Source: Spirochaetales bacterium
Lineage (GTDB): Bacteria; Spirochaetota; Spirochaetia; SPDA01
Assembly: GCA_004525155.1 (NCBI GenBank)
Contig: SPDA01000033.1
Coordinates: forward strand, 1-10,377
Direction: 5' to 3'
Length of the DNA stretch: 10,377 nt
Each line of letters starts with the position of its first letter. Position 1 is the first letter of the stretch. Position numbers and translations under genes: made by a program. This document shows, in pieces, positions 1 through 6,107 of the stretch. The notes under the pieces are model-generated. The model worked only from the letters and a program-made list of their open reading frames with translations, did not search any database and was not told where the DNA came from.

Positions 1-1629
1 GCTGTCCCGCTGGAAGCCTTGAAAGGTCTGACAAAAGATCAGAAACGGGCCCTGCGGTATGACGATTTCCAGGGACTTACCCGCATGAGCATCCTCCTCC
101 TCGTCATCCTTGGTTCCGGTTTCGGGTTTACGTTTCTGCAGATCTACCTCATGGCTTATACAGGCCAGGGTGTCATGAGGGCCATGCGGTTAAAGCTTTT
201 CGACCATACGCTGCGGCAGTCCCTCTCCTTCCTTAACCGCAACCCTCTGGGGAAGCTGGTAAACCGGGTAACCAACGATGTCGAGACGGTAAACGAGCTT
301 TTCACGTCTGTCCTCATAAGTCTTCTGAAGGATGTTAGCATCATGGCGGGCGTTTTTGTCGTTCTTGTTATTCTGAACAGGCGCCTCGGTATCATCGCCC
401 TTGCCACGCTTCCCCCGGTGGCGATTATCACGATACTCTTCCGCTCGAAGGCCAGGGATGCCTACAGAAAAGTACGGGTCAGCGTTTCAAGGGTTACCGC
501 CTACCTGTCGGAACACATCTCCGGCATGGCCGTGGTGCAGATGTTTGTCAGGGAAAAGCAGACAGGTAAGGAATTTGCGGAAAGGAACAGGGACCTCCTG
601 CATGCGAACCTCGGGGAAATGCGGGTCATGGCGGTGTTCCGTCCCCTCATCGATCTGCTCGAAGCAGTTTCCATCGCCGTCATCATTTACTTAGGCGCCC
701 GGTTCCTGCTCAAAGAGGCTGTTTCACTCGGCACCCTCATCGCATTCATAAACCTGATAAGACAGTTCTTTCATCCCGTCATGGACCTTTCGGAAAAATA
801 CACGATCCTGCAGAGCGCCATGGCCGGCAGCGAAAGGGTCTTCGCCCTCATCGATGAGGAGGACAGAATTCCGGACGAAGGCAGGCGTGAGCTTCCCGTC
901 CCTCTTGCGGGCAGTGTTGAGTTCCGTAACGTGTCTTTCAGCTACAAGGAGGGGGAACCGGTAATCCGCAACCTGTCCTTTACCGTCAATCCCGGGGAGA
1001 CCGTGGCCATCGTGGGCTACACGGGAGCGGGCAAGACCACCATCTCGAGTCTCCTCGCCCGCATGTGGGACATTCAGTCCGGTTCCATTCACTTGGACGG
1101 CATTGACGTTAGGGACCTGCCTTTATCCGTACTCCGGGAGGCGGTGCAGCCTGTTCCGCAGGATGTCTTCATGTTCAACGACACGGTGGAGGAAAATATC
1201 AGGCTGGGCAGGGACATTCCGGATAATGAGGTGCGCCGGGCCGCGGAGCACGTTCAGGCTGTATCGTTTATCGATGCCCTGCCTGACAAGTTCGGCACAC
1301 AGCTTAGGGAGCGGGGTTCCAACCTCTCCACCGGCCAGAGACAGCTCCTCTCCTTTGCCCGGGTCCTTGCCCACAATCCGAAGATAATCATACTCGACGA
1401 GGCGACCTCGAGCATAGACACGGAAACAGAGCGGCTTATCCAGACGGCTATTCAGGAACTCATGCGGGGCAGGACGTCACTCGTCATAGCCCACAGACTT
1501 TCCACCATCAAGCACGCGGACCGCATCCTGGTACTCCACAGGGGGAAGCTCGCGGAGGAAGGCAGGCACGAAGAACTTCTCGCGAAGGACGGCATGTATG
1601 CCAAGCTGTACAAGCTGCAGTTCGGATAG
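1..1629 (+). CDS. ABC exporter subunit, membrane domain fused to ATPase (5' partial)
   Basis: Half-transporter of the multidrug/lipid ABC exporter type: membrane helices followed by a nucleotide-binding domain that powers efflux across the inner membrane. The frame is open through base 1, so the true start lies upstream; about 60 residues (first helix) seem missing compared with the usual 580-600. Counting from base 1, membrane segments lie at about 27-50, 100-145 and 215-245. The ATPase follows from about 305: A-loop Tyr in FSYK, Walker A GYTGAGKTT (Lys codon 1033-1035), Q-loop VPQD, signature LSTGQRQ, Walker B IIILDEATS with its catalytic Glu, and H-loop AHRLS. The signature has Thr where LSGGQ has Gly, while Walker B is intact. 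This pattern is usual in one half of heterodimeric exporters (TM288-like), so a partner gene probably lies just upstream. The exported substrate cannot be read from sequence. Confidence 0.95.
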   Translation, partial: AVPLEALKGLTKDQKRALRYDDFQGLTRMSILLLVILGSGFGFTFLQIYLMAYTGQGVMRAMRLKLFDHTLRQSLSFLNRNPLGKLVNRVTNDVETVNELFTSVLISLLKDVSIMAGVFVVLVILNRRLGIIALATLPPVAIITILFRSKARDAYRKVRVSVSRVTAYLSEHISGMAVVQMFVREKQTGKEFAERNRDLLHANLGEMRVMAVFRPLIDLLEAVSIAVIIYLGARFLLKEAVSLGTLIAFINLIRQFFHPVMDLSEKYTILQSAMAGSERVFALIDEEDRIPDEGRRELPVPLAGSVEFRNVSFSYKEGEPVIRNLSFTVNPGETVAIVGYTGAGKTTISSLLARMWDIQSGSIHLDGIDVRDLPLSVLREAVQPVPQDVFMFNDTVEENIRLGRDIPDNEVRRAAEHVQAVSFIDALPDKFGTQLRERGSNLSTGQRQLLSFARVLAHNPKIIILDEATSSIDTETERLIQTAIQELMRGRTSLVIAHRLSTIKHADRILVLHRGKLAEEGRHEELLAKDGMYAKLYKLQFG

Positions 1630-1644
1630 GCCGGAAAGGGCCTA
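1627..1644. terminator. Small hairpin built from two convergent stop codons
   Basis: A perfect 6-base inverted repeat, TAGGCC (1627-1632) and GGCCTA (1639-1644), encloses the loop GGAAAG. Its outer ends are the TAG stop of the ABC gene and the TAG stop of the MFS gene on the other strand. The hairpin fills the whole 12-base gap between the two genes. There is no T-run on either side, so it is not a classical intrinsic terminator. It could slow RNA polymerase or protect 3' ends in both directions, but this is inference. Confidence 0.3.
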
Positions 1645-2808
1645 GGTCAGTCTCCTGTTCCGCACTGCGGCAAGGATGATCCCGAACAGTGCAAGTGTCA
1701 CGGCCGTAGTGATAAAGATGGACAGAGGCATCACTCCCGGCCCTCTCGATTCAAAAAATTGACCGATTCCCCAGGGAAGTATCATGCCGCCGACGGAAGC
1801 GCCTACGAGGAAAATACCGGTCGTACTCCCCGTCATCCGCATGTGTCCGCTCGCGAAGGTTATGCCGGAGGCGAACAGGGGCCCCAAAGAAAAACCGGTA
1901 ATCAGGGTCACCGCCCAGACCAGGCTCACGGATCCGGGCAGGGAAACAAGAAGAAAAAGACCGATAAGGGCGAACGCAAGGCTCAAGCCGATAAGCAGTT
2001 TCGGCTGGATGCGCAGTGAGAGGAAAATAGCCGTGAACCTTCCCAGGGTGAGAGCTCCCCAGTAGGCGGAGGTCATGTATCCGGCGGACACGGAATCGGC
2101 GTAATTTTTCGTAAGCGCGTAGGTGTATATCCAGCTGCCGTAAGCGGCCTCCGCTGCCACGAGCAGAAAAAAGAAAAGAGAAATGAGGATTACAAGCCTG
2201 GGCTCTGCGGCTGGTTTCCTCTCCGATTTCTCCTCCTCCGGGCGGACGGGGCTTGGAAGCCGGAATACGAACAGCGCTGCCGGCACGACGGCAGCGGCGA
2301 GAATCCAGAAACCCCTTGTGATTCCCCCTGAAAACCGGAGGGAAGCCGCCAGGATAAGCGGAGAAATAAAAGCTCCCAGCCCGAAAAACAGATGCAGCGT
2401 ATTCATCATGGAGTTGACTTTGGGCGGGTTTATCCATACAAGGAGAACGTTTCCTCCCACATCGAGGGTGCTCTGCGACAATCCCACGAGAAAGATGATG
2501 CAGAGGAGCGGGACCAGTCCCGGGGCAAGGGGCACTAAAAACAGACCGAGTCCCATGCCGAGAATGACGGTCCCCAGGAGAATGTGCGCCTTCAGCCTGT
2601 CGTAAAGCCTGCCTCCGAAAAGGGAACCGAGAAGGTACCCGGCTTTCTGCGTTATGAAGAGCAGGCTTATCCCCTTAAGGGAAGTGCCGGCACGTTCAGC
2701 CAGCGAGGGGAGTGACGGGCCGATGGCTGCCTCCGTGGCGCCCAGGAGAAGGAAGGCGAGGAAATACGCGCAGGAGATAAGGATTTTTCTTTTATCTGTA
2801 CTGTTCAT
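1642..2808 (-). CDS. MFS transporter, resembles NaGLT1/MFSD4-type sugar carriers
   Basis: Inner-membrane secondary transporter of the major facilitator superfamily, 388 residues with about 12 hydrophobic segments. A charged loop at about 188-203, rich in Glu and Lys, lies between the two six-helix halves. Loop 2-3 carries the MFS motif A form GGRLYDRLKAH (65-75). Three blocks recall the sodium-dependent glucose transporter 1/MFSD4 branch: DVGGNVLLVW (116-125), MNTLHLFFGLGAFISPL (135-151) and AEAAYGSWIYTYA (219-231). That is recognition from memory, so a sugar substrate is only a suggestion. I chose the ATG at 2806-2808 because GGAG (2814-2817 on the complement) sits at ribosome-binding distance; the frame stays open upstream to 2844, but that part would overlap the candidate promoter. 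The gene is single, divergent from cheW and convergent with the ABC exporter. Confidence 0.93.
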   Translation of the reverse strand: MNSTDKRKILISCAYFLAFLLLGATEAAIGPSLPSLAERAGTSLKGISLLFITQKAGYLLGSLFGGRLYDRLKAHILLGTVILGMGLGLFLVPLAPGLVPLLCIIFLVGLSQSTLDVGGNVLLVWINPPKVNSMMNTLHLFFGLGAFISPLILAASLRFSGGITRGFWILAAAVVPAALFVFRLPSPVRPEEEKSERKPAAEPRLVILISLFFFLLVAAEAAYGSWIYTYALTKNYADSVSAGYMTSAYWGALTLGRFTAIFLSLRIQPKLLIGLSLAFALIGLFLLVSLPGSVSLVWAVTLITGFSLGPLFASGITFASGHMRMTGSTTGIFLVGASVGGMILPWGIGQFFESRGPGVMPLSIFITTAVTLALFGIILAAVRNRRLT

Positions 2809-2832
2809 GCAGGCTCCAATTATTGTAATTAT

Positions 2833-2861
2833 TGTATAGCACACATGGCATCCGCTTGCAA
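2833..2861 (-). promoter_or_regulatory. Candidate sigma70-type promoter of the MFS gene
   Basis: Reading the minus strand, TTGCAA (2861-2856) is followed after 17 bases by TATACA (2838-2833); the overlapping TACAAT (2836-2831) is a better -10 but with 19-base spacing. Transcription would start near 2826, giving a leader of about 18 bases that includes the GGAG ribosome binding site. The elements match consensus at about four of six bases each, so this is plausible but unproven. Confidence 0.35.
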
Positions 2862-2884
2862 AACCCCCCTATCTCCGTTATTGT
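2856..2884 (+). promoter_or_regulatory. Candidate promoter of the cheW-led operon
   Basis: The same self-complementary TTGCAA (2856-2861) can serve as a plus-strand -35, with TATTGT (2879-2884) as -10 after a 17-base spacer that includes a run of six C. The predicted start near 2891 leaves only about 13 bases before the ATG, and both hexamers are imperfect. A promoter somewhere in 2809-2903 is expected, since cheW is the first plus-strand gene after a divergent one, but this exact placement is weak. Confidence 0.2.
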
Positions 2885-2903
2885 AGAAAACGAAGAGGAT
2901 TTC

Positions 2904-3383
2904 ATGGCCGAAAAAGACGCAACCCTGCAGCTTGTCACCTTTCAGCTCGGGCAGGAGCATTACGGGGTCGATATCATGGAAGTGGACGGCATTGTCCGTG
3001 AAGACAACATACGTTCCGTTCCCAACGTCCCGCCCTCCGTGGAAGGCATTTTCAATCTGCGCGGAAAGATTATACCCGTGATAAATCTGCACCGGCGTTT
3101 TCACCTGCGCAAGGCGGAGCTGAGCGAAGAGGATCAGCTGTTAGGCGGCCTTGTAATTCTCAACATCAACGATATGCTCATCGGCGTGATAATCGACAAG
3201 ATTTCGCGCGTAGTCACCATCGAAAGGAACAAGGTCCAGCCGCCGCCGCAGATGATATCCGGTATAGGGGCGGAATACATTAAAGGAGTGGCCCACGAAG
3301 AAGGCGGGTACCTCATTATACTTGATATTCACCGGCTCTTCGATCCCAGAGAAATCAGACAGCTGGGTAATCTTGCAAAATAA
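2904..3383 (+). CDS. cheW: Chemotaxis coupling protein CheW
   Basis: Cytoplasmic adaptor that links methyl-accepting chemotaxis receptors to the histidine kinase CheA. At 159 residues it is a single CheW domain of normal length. Visible family blocks are the opening VTFQLGQEHYGVDIMEV (11-27), NLRGKIIPVINLH (51-63), which holds the conserved NLRG turn, IGVIIDKISRVVTI (93-106), IGAEYIKGVA (121-130) and YLIILDIHRLF (136-146). I chose the ATG at 2904 because AGAGGA (2894-2899) precedes it and the domain begins a few residues later; the open frame back to 2832 lacks similarity to the family. It is the first gene of the plus-strand run and lies 21 bases before the DegT-like gene, with no terminator between. 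No CheA, CheY or receptor gene is in view. It might couple an alternative array rather than the main flagellar one. Confidence 0.95.
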   Translation: MAEKDATLQLVTFQLGQEHYGVDIMEVDGIVREDNIRSVPNVPPSVEGIFNLRGKIIPVINLHRRFHLRKAELSEEDQLLGGLVILNINDMLIGVIIDKISRVVTIERNKVQPPPQMISGIGAEYIKGVAHEEGGYLIILDIHRLFDPREIRQLGNLAK

Positions 3384-3404
3384 ATCAAACCTTTTAGGAA
3401 AATA

Positions 3405-4433
3405 ATGTCTATACCAGTTTTTAAATCCACAATACGCAGAAAGGATATGCAGACTGTCCTGACCATTATGGTCTCCGATTCCCTGGGCGCCGCTGCCATG
3501 GCCCATGAGTTTACCGGTTCCATCGCGAAATTTCTCCAGTTTTCCCCCGGAGCGGCACTGCGGTCCTACAGTTCGGCGCTGGAGCTTGCATTGGAATGCC
3601 TCGCCCTTCCGCCAATGTCGAAGGTCCTCGTGTCCGCGCTTTCCCCTTCCATCTACGTGCGCCTGCTGAAGCAGGCGGGGCTTAGTCCCCTGATAATCGA
3701 TGTGGAGAAGGAAAACCCGGTTGTGTCGATCCCGGCCCTCGAGAAACTGCTCGATCAGGGTCCCTCGGCGATGCTGCTTCATCATCATCTCGGTTTTGTC
3801 CAGCCCCTCGAGAGCATCCGTTCCCTGACCCAAATACCGCTTGTCGAGGACGTGTCCCAGGCTCTCGGCGCCATGGCCGGTGATAAAGCCGCCGGTTCCT
3901 TCGGCAGTTACACCGTTGTTTCCTGCGAACCGGAAAGCCTGATAACCGCTGGGGGCGGCGGAGTGGTTCTTGCCGCGGGCCGGAAAGAGCAGGCTGTCCT
4001 GAAGGAGAAAGTGCAGACTCGGCCTGCGGACCTGACAATGGGAGACATGAACGCCTCCCTCGGGAAGACGCAGTTCGAGGCGCTGCAGCATTTTATCGAG
4101 GCCCGCGGGGAGATAGCCAAGGTTTTCTTAAACGCGGTAATGCAGTCCCGGCATAAAAACCTCATCCAGAAAGACGAGTCCTTAAACGTCAATTTCACGT
4201 TCCCCGTTCTGCTTTCCTCCGGGCTCAAGGACGTCCAGCAGTACGCGCAGAAAAAGAAAATAGAAACCAGGCAGGCTTTCGAGGATACCGTGTACGCTTT
4301 CGCGGGAGAGGAACAGGCGGAGCTGCCCAATGCCGGGGGATTTTTTCTCCGCTGTCTCCTGTTTCCCCTGTACCCCTCCCTCGGCAGGAAAAACATTGAA
4401 CAGATAGCAAAAGTTCTGGCAACGCTCCCGTAA
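3405..4433 (+). CDS. DegT/DnrJ/EryC1/StrS-fold protein lacking the PLP lysine (probable pseudoenzyme)
   Basis: 342 residues with the layout of DegT-family sugar aminotransferases (usually 360-400), which use PLP on nucleotide-sugar ketones. Visible correspondences are the opening IPVFKSTI, the helix SYSSALELALECLAL (54-68) where active members have SSGTAAL, PLIIDVE (95-101), and VEDVSQALGA (147-156) retaining Asp149 and Gln152 of the EDxxQ motif. GSFG (164-167) is then followed, with no gap, by SCEPESLITAGGGG (173-186). This aligns with the family's SF-x-P-x-K-x-x-T-x-GEGG, so the Schiff-base Lys becomes Ser178 (codon 3936-3938) and the Glu of GEGG becomes Gly. The phosphate-binding SGT is also altered. 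Aminotransferase activity is therefore unlikely; the deoxysugar dehydratases of this family have His here, not Ser. The frame is intact, AGGAAA precedes the ATG, and manA follows after 10 bases. Function unknown: a regulatory, scaffold or sugar-binding role is possible. Confidence 0.85.
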   Translation: MSIPVFKSTIRRKDMQTVLTIMVSDSLGAAAMAHEFTGSIAKFLQFSPGAALRSYSSALELALECLALPPMSKVLVSALSPSIYVRLLKQAGLSPLIIDVEKENPVVSIPALEKLLDQGPSAMLLHHHLGFVQPLESIRSLTQIPLVEDVSQALGAMAGDKAAGSFGSYTVVSCEPESLITAGGGGVVLAAGRKEQAVLKEKVQTRPADLTMGDMNASLGKTQFEALQHFIEARGEIAKVFLNAVMQSRHKNLIQKDESLNVNFTFPVLLSSGLKDVQQYAQKKKIETRQAFEDTVYAFAGEEQAELPNAGGFFLRCLLFPLYPSLGRKNIEQIAKVLATLP

Positions 4434-4443
4434 GGCAGGATAG

Positions 4444-5634
4444 ATGTCGATATTCAGGCTGGAAAATACAATTCAGCATTATGCCTGGGGAAACAGGGAA
4501 GGCTTCATCTCCGGACTTCTCGGCGTTCCGGCGGAGAAAGGCAAACCCGAGGCGGAACTCTGGATGGGTGCGCATCCTTTACACCCTTCAAGGGTGCTCA
4601 CGGAGGAAGGGCCGGTTTCTCTTTACGAGGAGGTCAGAAAGCGGCCCGAGGAGATCCTGGGAAAGCGCGCTGCAGGCCTGTTCTTCGGGGCTTTTCCTTT
4701 TCTGTTCAAGGTGCTCTCCGCCGGCAAACCGCTGTCGATCCAGGCTCACCCGGATAAAAAACAGGCCGAAAACGGTTTCGATGATGAGGAGAGGCGCGGC
4801 ATACCTCGTACTGCGGAGAACAGGAATTACAGGGACAGAAACCACAAGCCGGAGATAATCTGCGCCCTTACCCCGCTCACCGCCCTGAAGGGATTCAGGA
4901 CGCCGGAGCGGATGTCGGAAATTGCCGGGACTCTGCATCTCGATTACCCGGACCGCCTTCCCGCATCCGGTTCCCTCAAGGATTTTTTTACCGCCCTTAT
5001 GACCATGAAAAAGAAAGCTCAGGGAATTCTATCCCGGGCGGTTCTCGATAAGGCCCATCTGCTGCCCCCGGCGGAGGCCCGCGTTCTGCGGCTTCTCGCG
5101 GCCCATTATGATGATGACGTCGGCGTACTTGCTCCTCTCTTCCTCAACGTCGTGGAACTTAAGCCCGGCGAGGCCCTCTATGTTCCAGCCGGAGAGCTCC
5201 ACGCCTACGTGGAAGGCTCGGGCATGGAGCTTATGGCGAATTCGGACAATGTGCTTCGGGGCGGTCTTACCCCCAAGCACGAGGATGTTCAGGAACTGCT
5301 GAAGGTCCTCGACTTTTCGCCCGGCAGGGCAATCGCGCTTGCTCCGGGGAAGCCGGCTGCAGGGGTGACTGAATACGCCTGCGAGGCGGATGAAATCATG
5401 ATGACCATAATAGCCCTATCTGCCGGGGGGCAGTGGACGGCGCCGGCCGAACGTTCCGCGGAAATCCTGATCTGCCTGGAAGGGGAGGGAAGGCTCGGCA
5501 ACGGAACAACATTCCTCGCCGTGAAACGGGGGGAATCGGCGATAATTTACGCATCATCGCCGCCCTATACCGTTTCTGGAAACATGGTTCTCTACAGGGC
5601 TTCGGTGAACCCTTCCGTGTTCGGGGGCGTATGA
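4444..5634 (+). CDS. manA: Mannose-6-phosphate isomerase, class I (phosphomannose isomerase)
   Basis: Zinc enzyme of the cytosol that interconverts mannose-6-phosphate and fructose-6-phosphate, feeding mannose into glycolysis or supplying GDP-mannose synthesis. At 396 residues it has the usual length for type I PMI. The opening NTIQHYAWG (8-16) is typical. The expected zinc ligands are Gln100 and His102 in SIQAHPDKKQAE, Glu137 in NHKPEIICAL and His253 in AGELHAY. Arg272 in NVLRGGLTPKHED (269-281) matches the catalytic arginine. The C-terminal cupin half (about 310-396) is present and ends in SVFGGV. The start at 4444 is preceded by GCAGGA. The stop overlaps the ATG of the next gene by four bases (ATGA), implying translational coupling. 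All key residues are intact, in contrast to the degenerate gene just upstream. Confidence 0.97.
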   Translation: MSIFRLENTIQHYAWGNREGFISGLLGVPAEKGKPEAELWMGAHPLHPSRVLTEEGPVSLYEEVRKRPEEILGKRAAGLFFGAFPFLFKVLSAGKPLSIQAHPDKKQAENGFDDEERRGIPRTAENRNYRDRNHKPEIICALTPLTALKGFRTPERMSEIAGTLHLDYPDRLPASGSLKDFFTALMTMKKKAQGILSRAVLDKAHLLPPAEARVLRLLAAHYDDDVGVLAPLFLNVVELKPGEALYVPAGELHAYVEGSGMELMANSDNVLRGGLTPKHEDVQELLKVLDFSPGRAIALAPGKPAAGVTEYACEADEIMMTIIALSAGGQWTAPAERSAEILICLEGEGRLGNGTTFLAVKRGESAIIYASSPPYTVSGNMVLYRASVNPSVFGGV

Positions 5635-6107
5635 AGATACTGGTGGACGGCGATTCCTGCCCCAGGCGGATAAGGGACATTATTGTCAGGACCGCCCAAA
5701 AACAAAAACTGGAAACGGTATTCGTTGCAAACCGCCCCCTGGATCTGCCGGAGTCCCCCGATATCAGGCTGATTCCGGTTTCCACGGAAAAGGGCGCGGC
5801 AGACATCTATATCTGTGCAAACGCCGGACATGAAGACCTGGTTATAACGAGGGATATACCCCTGGCCCGGAAGCTCCTCGAGCAGGAAGTGACGGTCATC
5901 AACGACAGGGGCACCGTATTTTCCATGGAAAACATCAAAGAGCGGCTTTCGGAGCGGAATTACATGTATGAACTTCGTACCGCGGGACTGGTTCCCAGGA
6001 GCAAGGCCGGCTTCGGCGACAGGGAAACGCGCGCATTTGCCGCAGCCTTTCAAAAATCACTACATTCCTTGATTTCTTTGCGGAATGGTGGCATTATGGA
6101 CCCATGA
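5631..6107 (+). CDS. UPF0178/DUF188 protein (YaiI/YqxD family)
   Basis: Conserved protein of 158 residues, close to the family norm of about 150. Family blocks are VDGDSCP near the start (5-11; most members have VDADACP), VANRPL (32-37), KGAADIYI (54-61), DLVITRDIPLA (69-79) and NDRGTVF (91-97). The acidic residues in these blocks resemble the PIN/NYN nuclease-like fold, but no activity is established that I know of, so the biochemical role stays open. The ATG at 5631 is chosen because homology begins there, although the frame is open back to 5433 inside manA. There is no strong ribosome binding site; translation is probably coupled to manA through the ATGA overlap at 5631-5634. Its own TGA overlaps the start of tatT in the same way (6104-6107), so it is sandwiched in the operon. 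Confidence 0.92.
   Translation: MKILVDGDSCPRRIRDIIVRTAQKQKLETVFVANRPLDLPESPDIRLIPVSTEKGAADIYICANAGHEDLVITRDIPLARKLLEQEVTVINDRGTVFSMENIKERLSERNYMYELRTAGLVPRSKAGFGDRETRAFAAAFQKSLHSLISLRNGGIMDP

Larger units (their letters stand above)
2820..2885. repeat. Three copies of the word TTATTGTA in the divergent promoter region
   Basis: TTATTGTA occurs at 2820-2827, 2829-2836 and 2878-2885. The first two lie nine bases apart, start to start, nearly one helical turn. The second overlaps the candidate -10 of the MFS gene on the minus strand, and the third overlaps the candidate -10 for cheW on the plus strand. The arrangement could be an operator serving both directions. The words are short and AT-rich, so chance or shared -10 composition is a real alternative. 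Confidence 0.25.

Noticed and set aside
1751..2437. Second minus-strand frame of 228 codons inside the MFS gene
   Set aside because: Same strand but a different frame from a continuous 12-helix MFS protein; its Arg/Pro-rich translation looks like an out-of-frame shadow.
2864..2869. Run of six C in the candidate cheW promoter spacer as a phase-variation tract
   Set aside because: Six bases is short for a slippage-prone tract, and a single sequence cannot show length variation.
3141..4091. Long minus-strand open frame (316 codons) across the cheW/DegT-like junction
   Set aside because: It is antisense to two clear genes, its translation is rich in His, Arg and Gly without a recognisable domain, and it arises from the GC-biased codon pattern of the real genes.
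5433..5630. N-terminal extension of the UPF0178 gene by 66 codons
   Set aside because: It lies inside manA in another frame and precedes the family's conserved start block; the ATGA overlap at 5631 marks the natural start.
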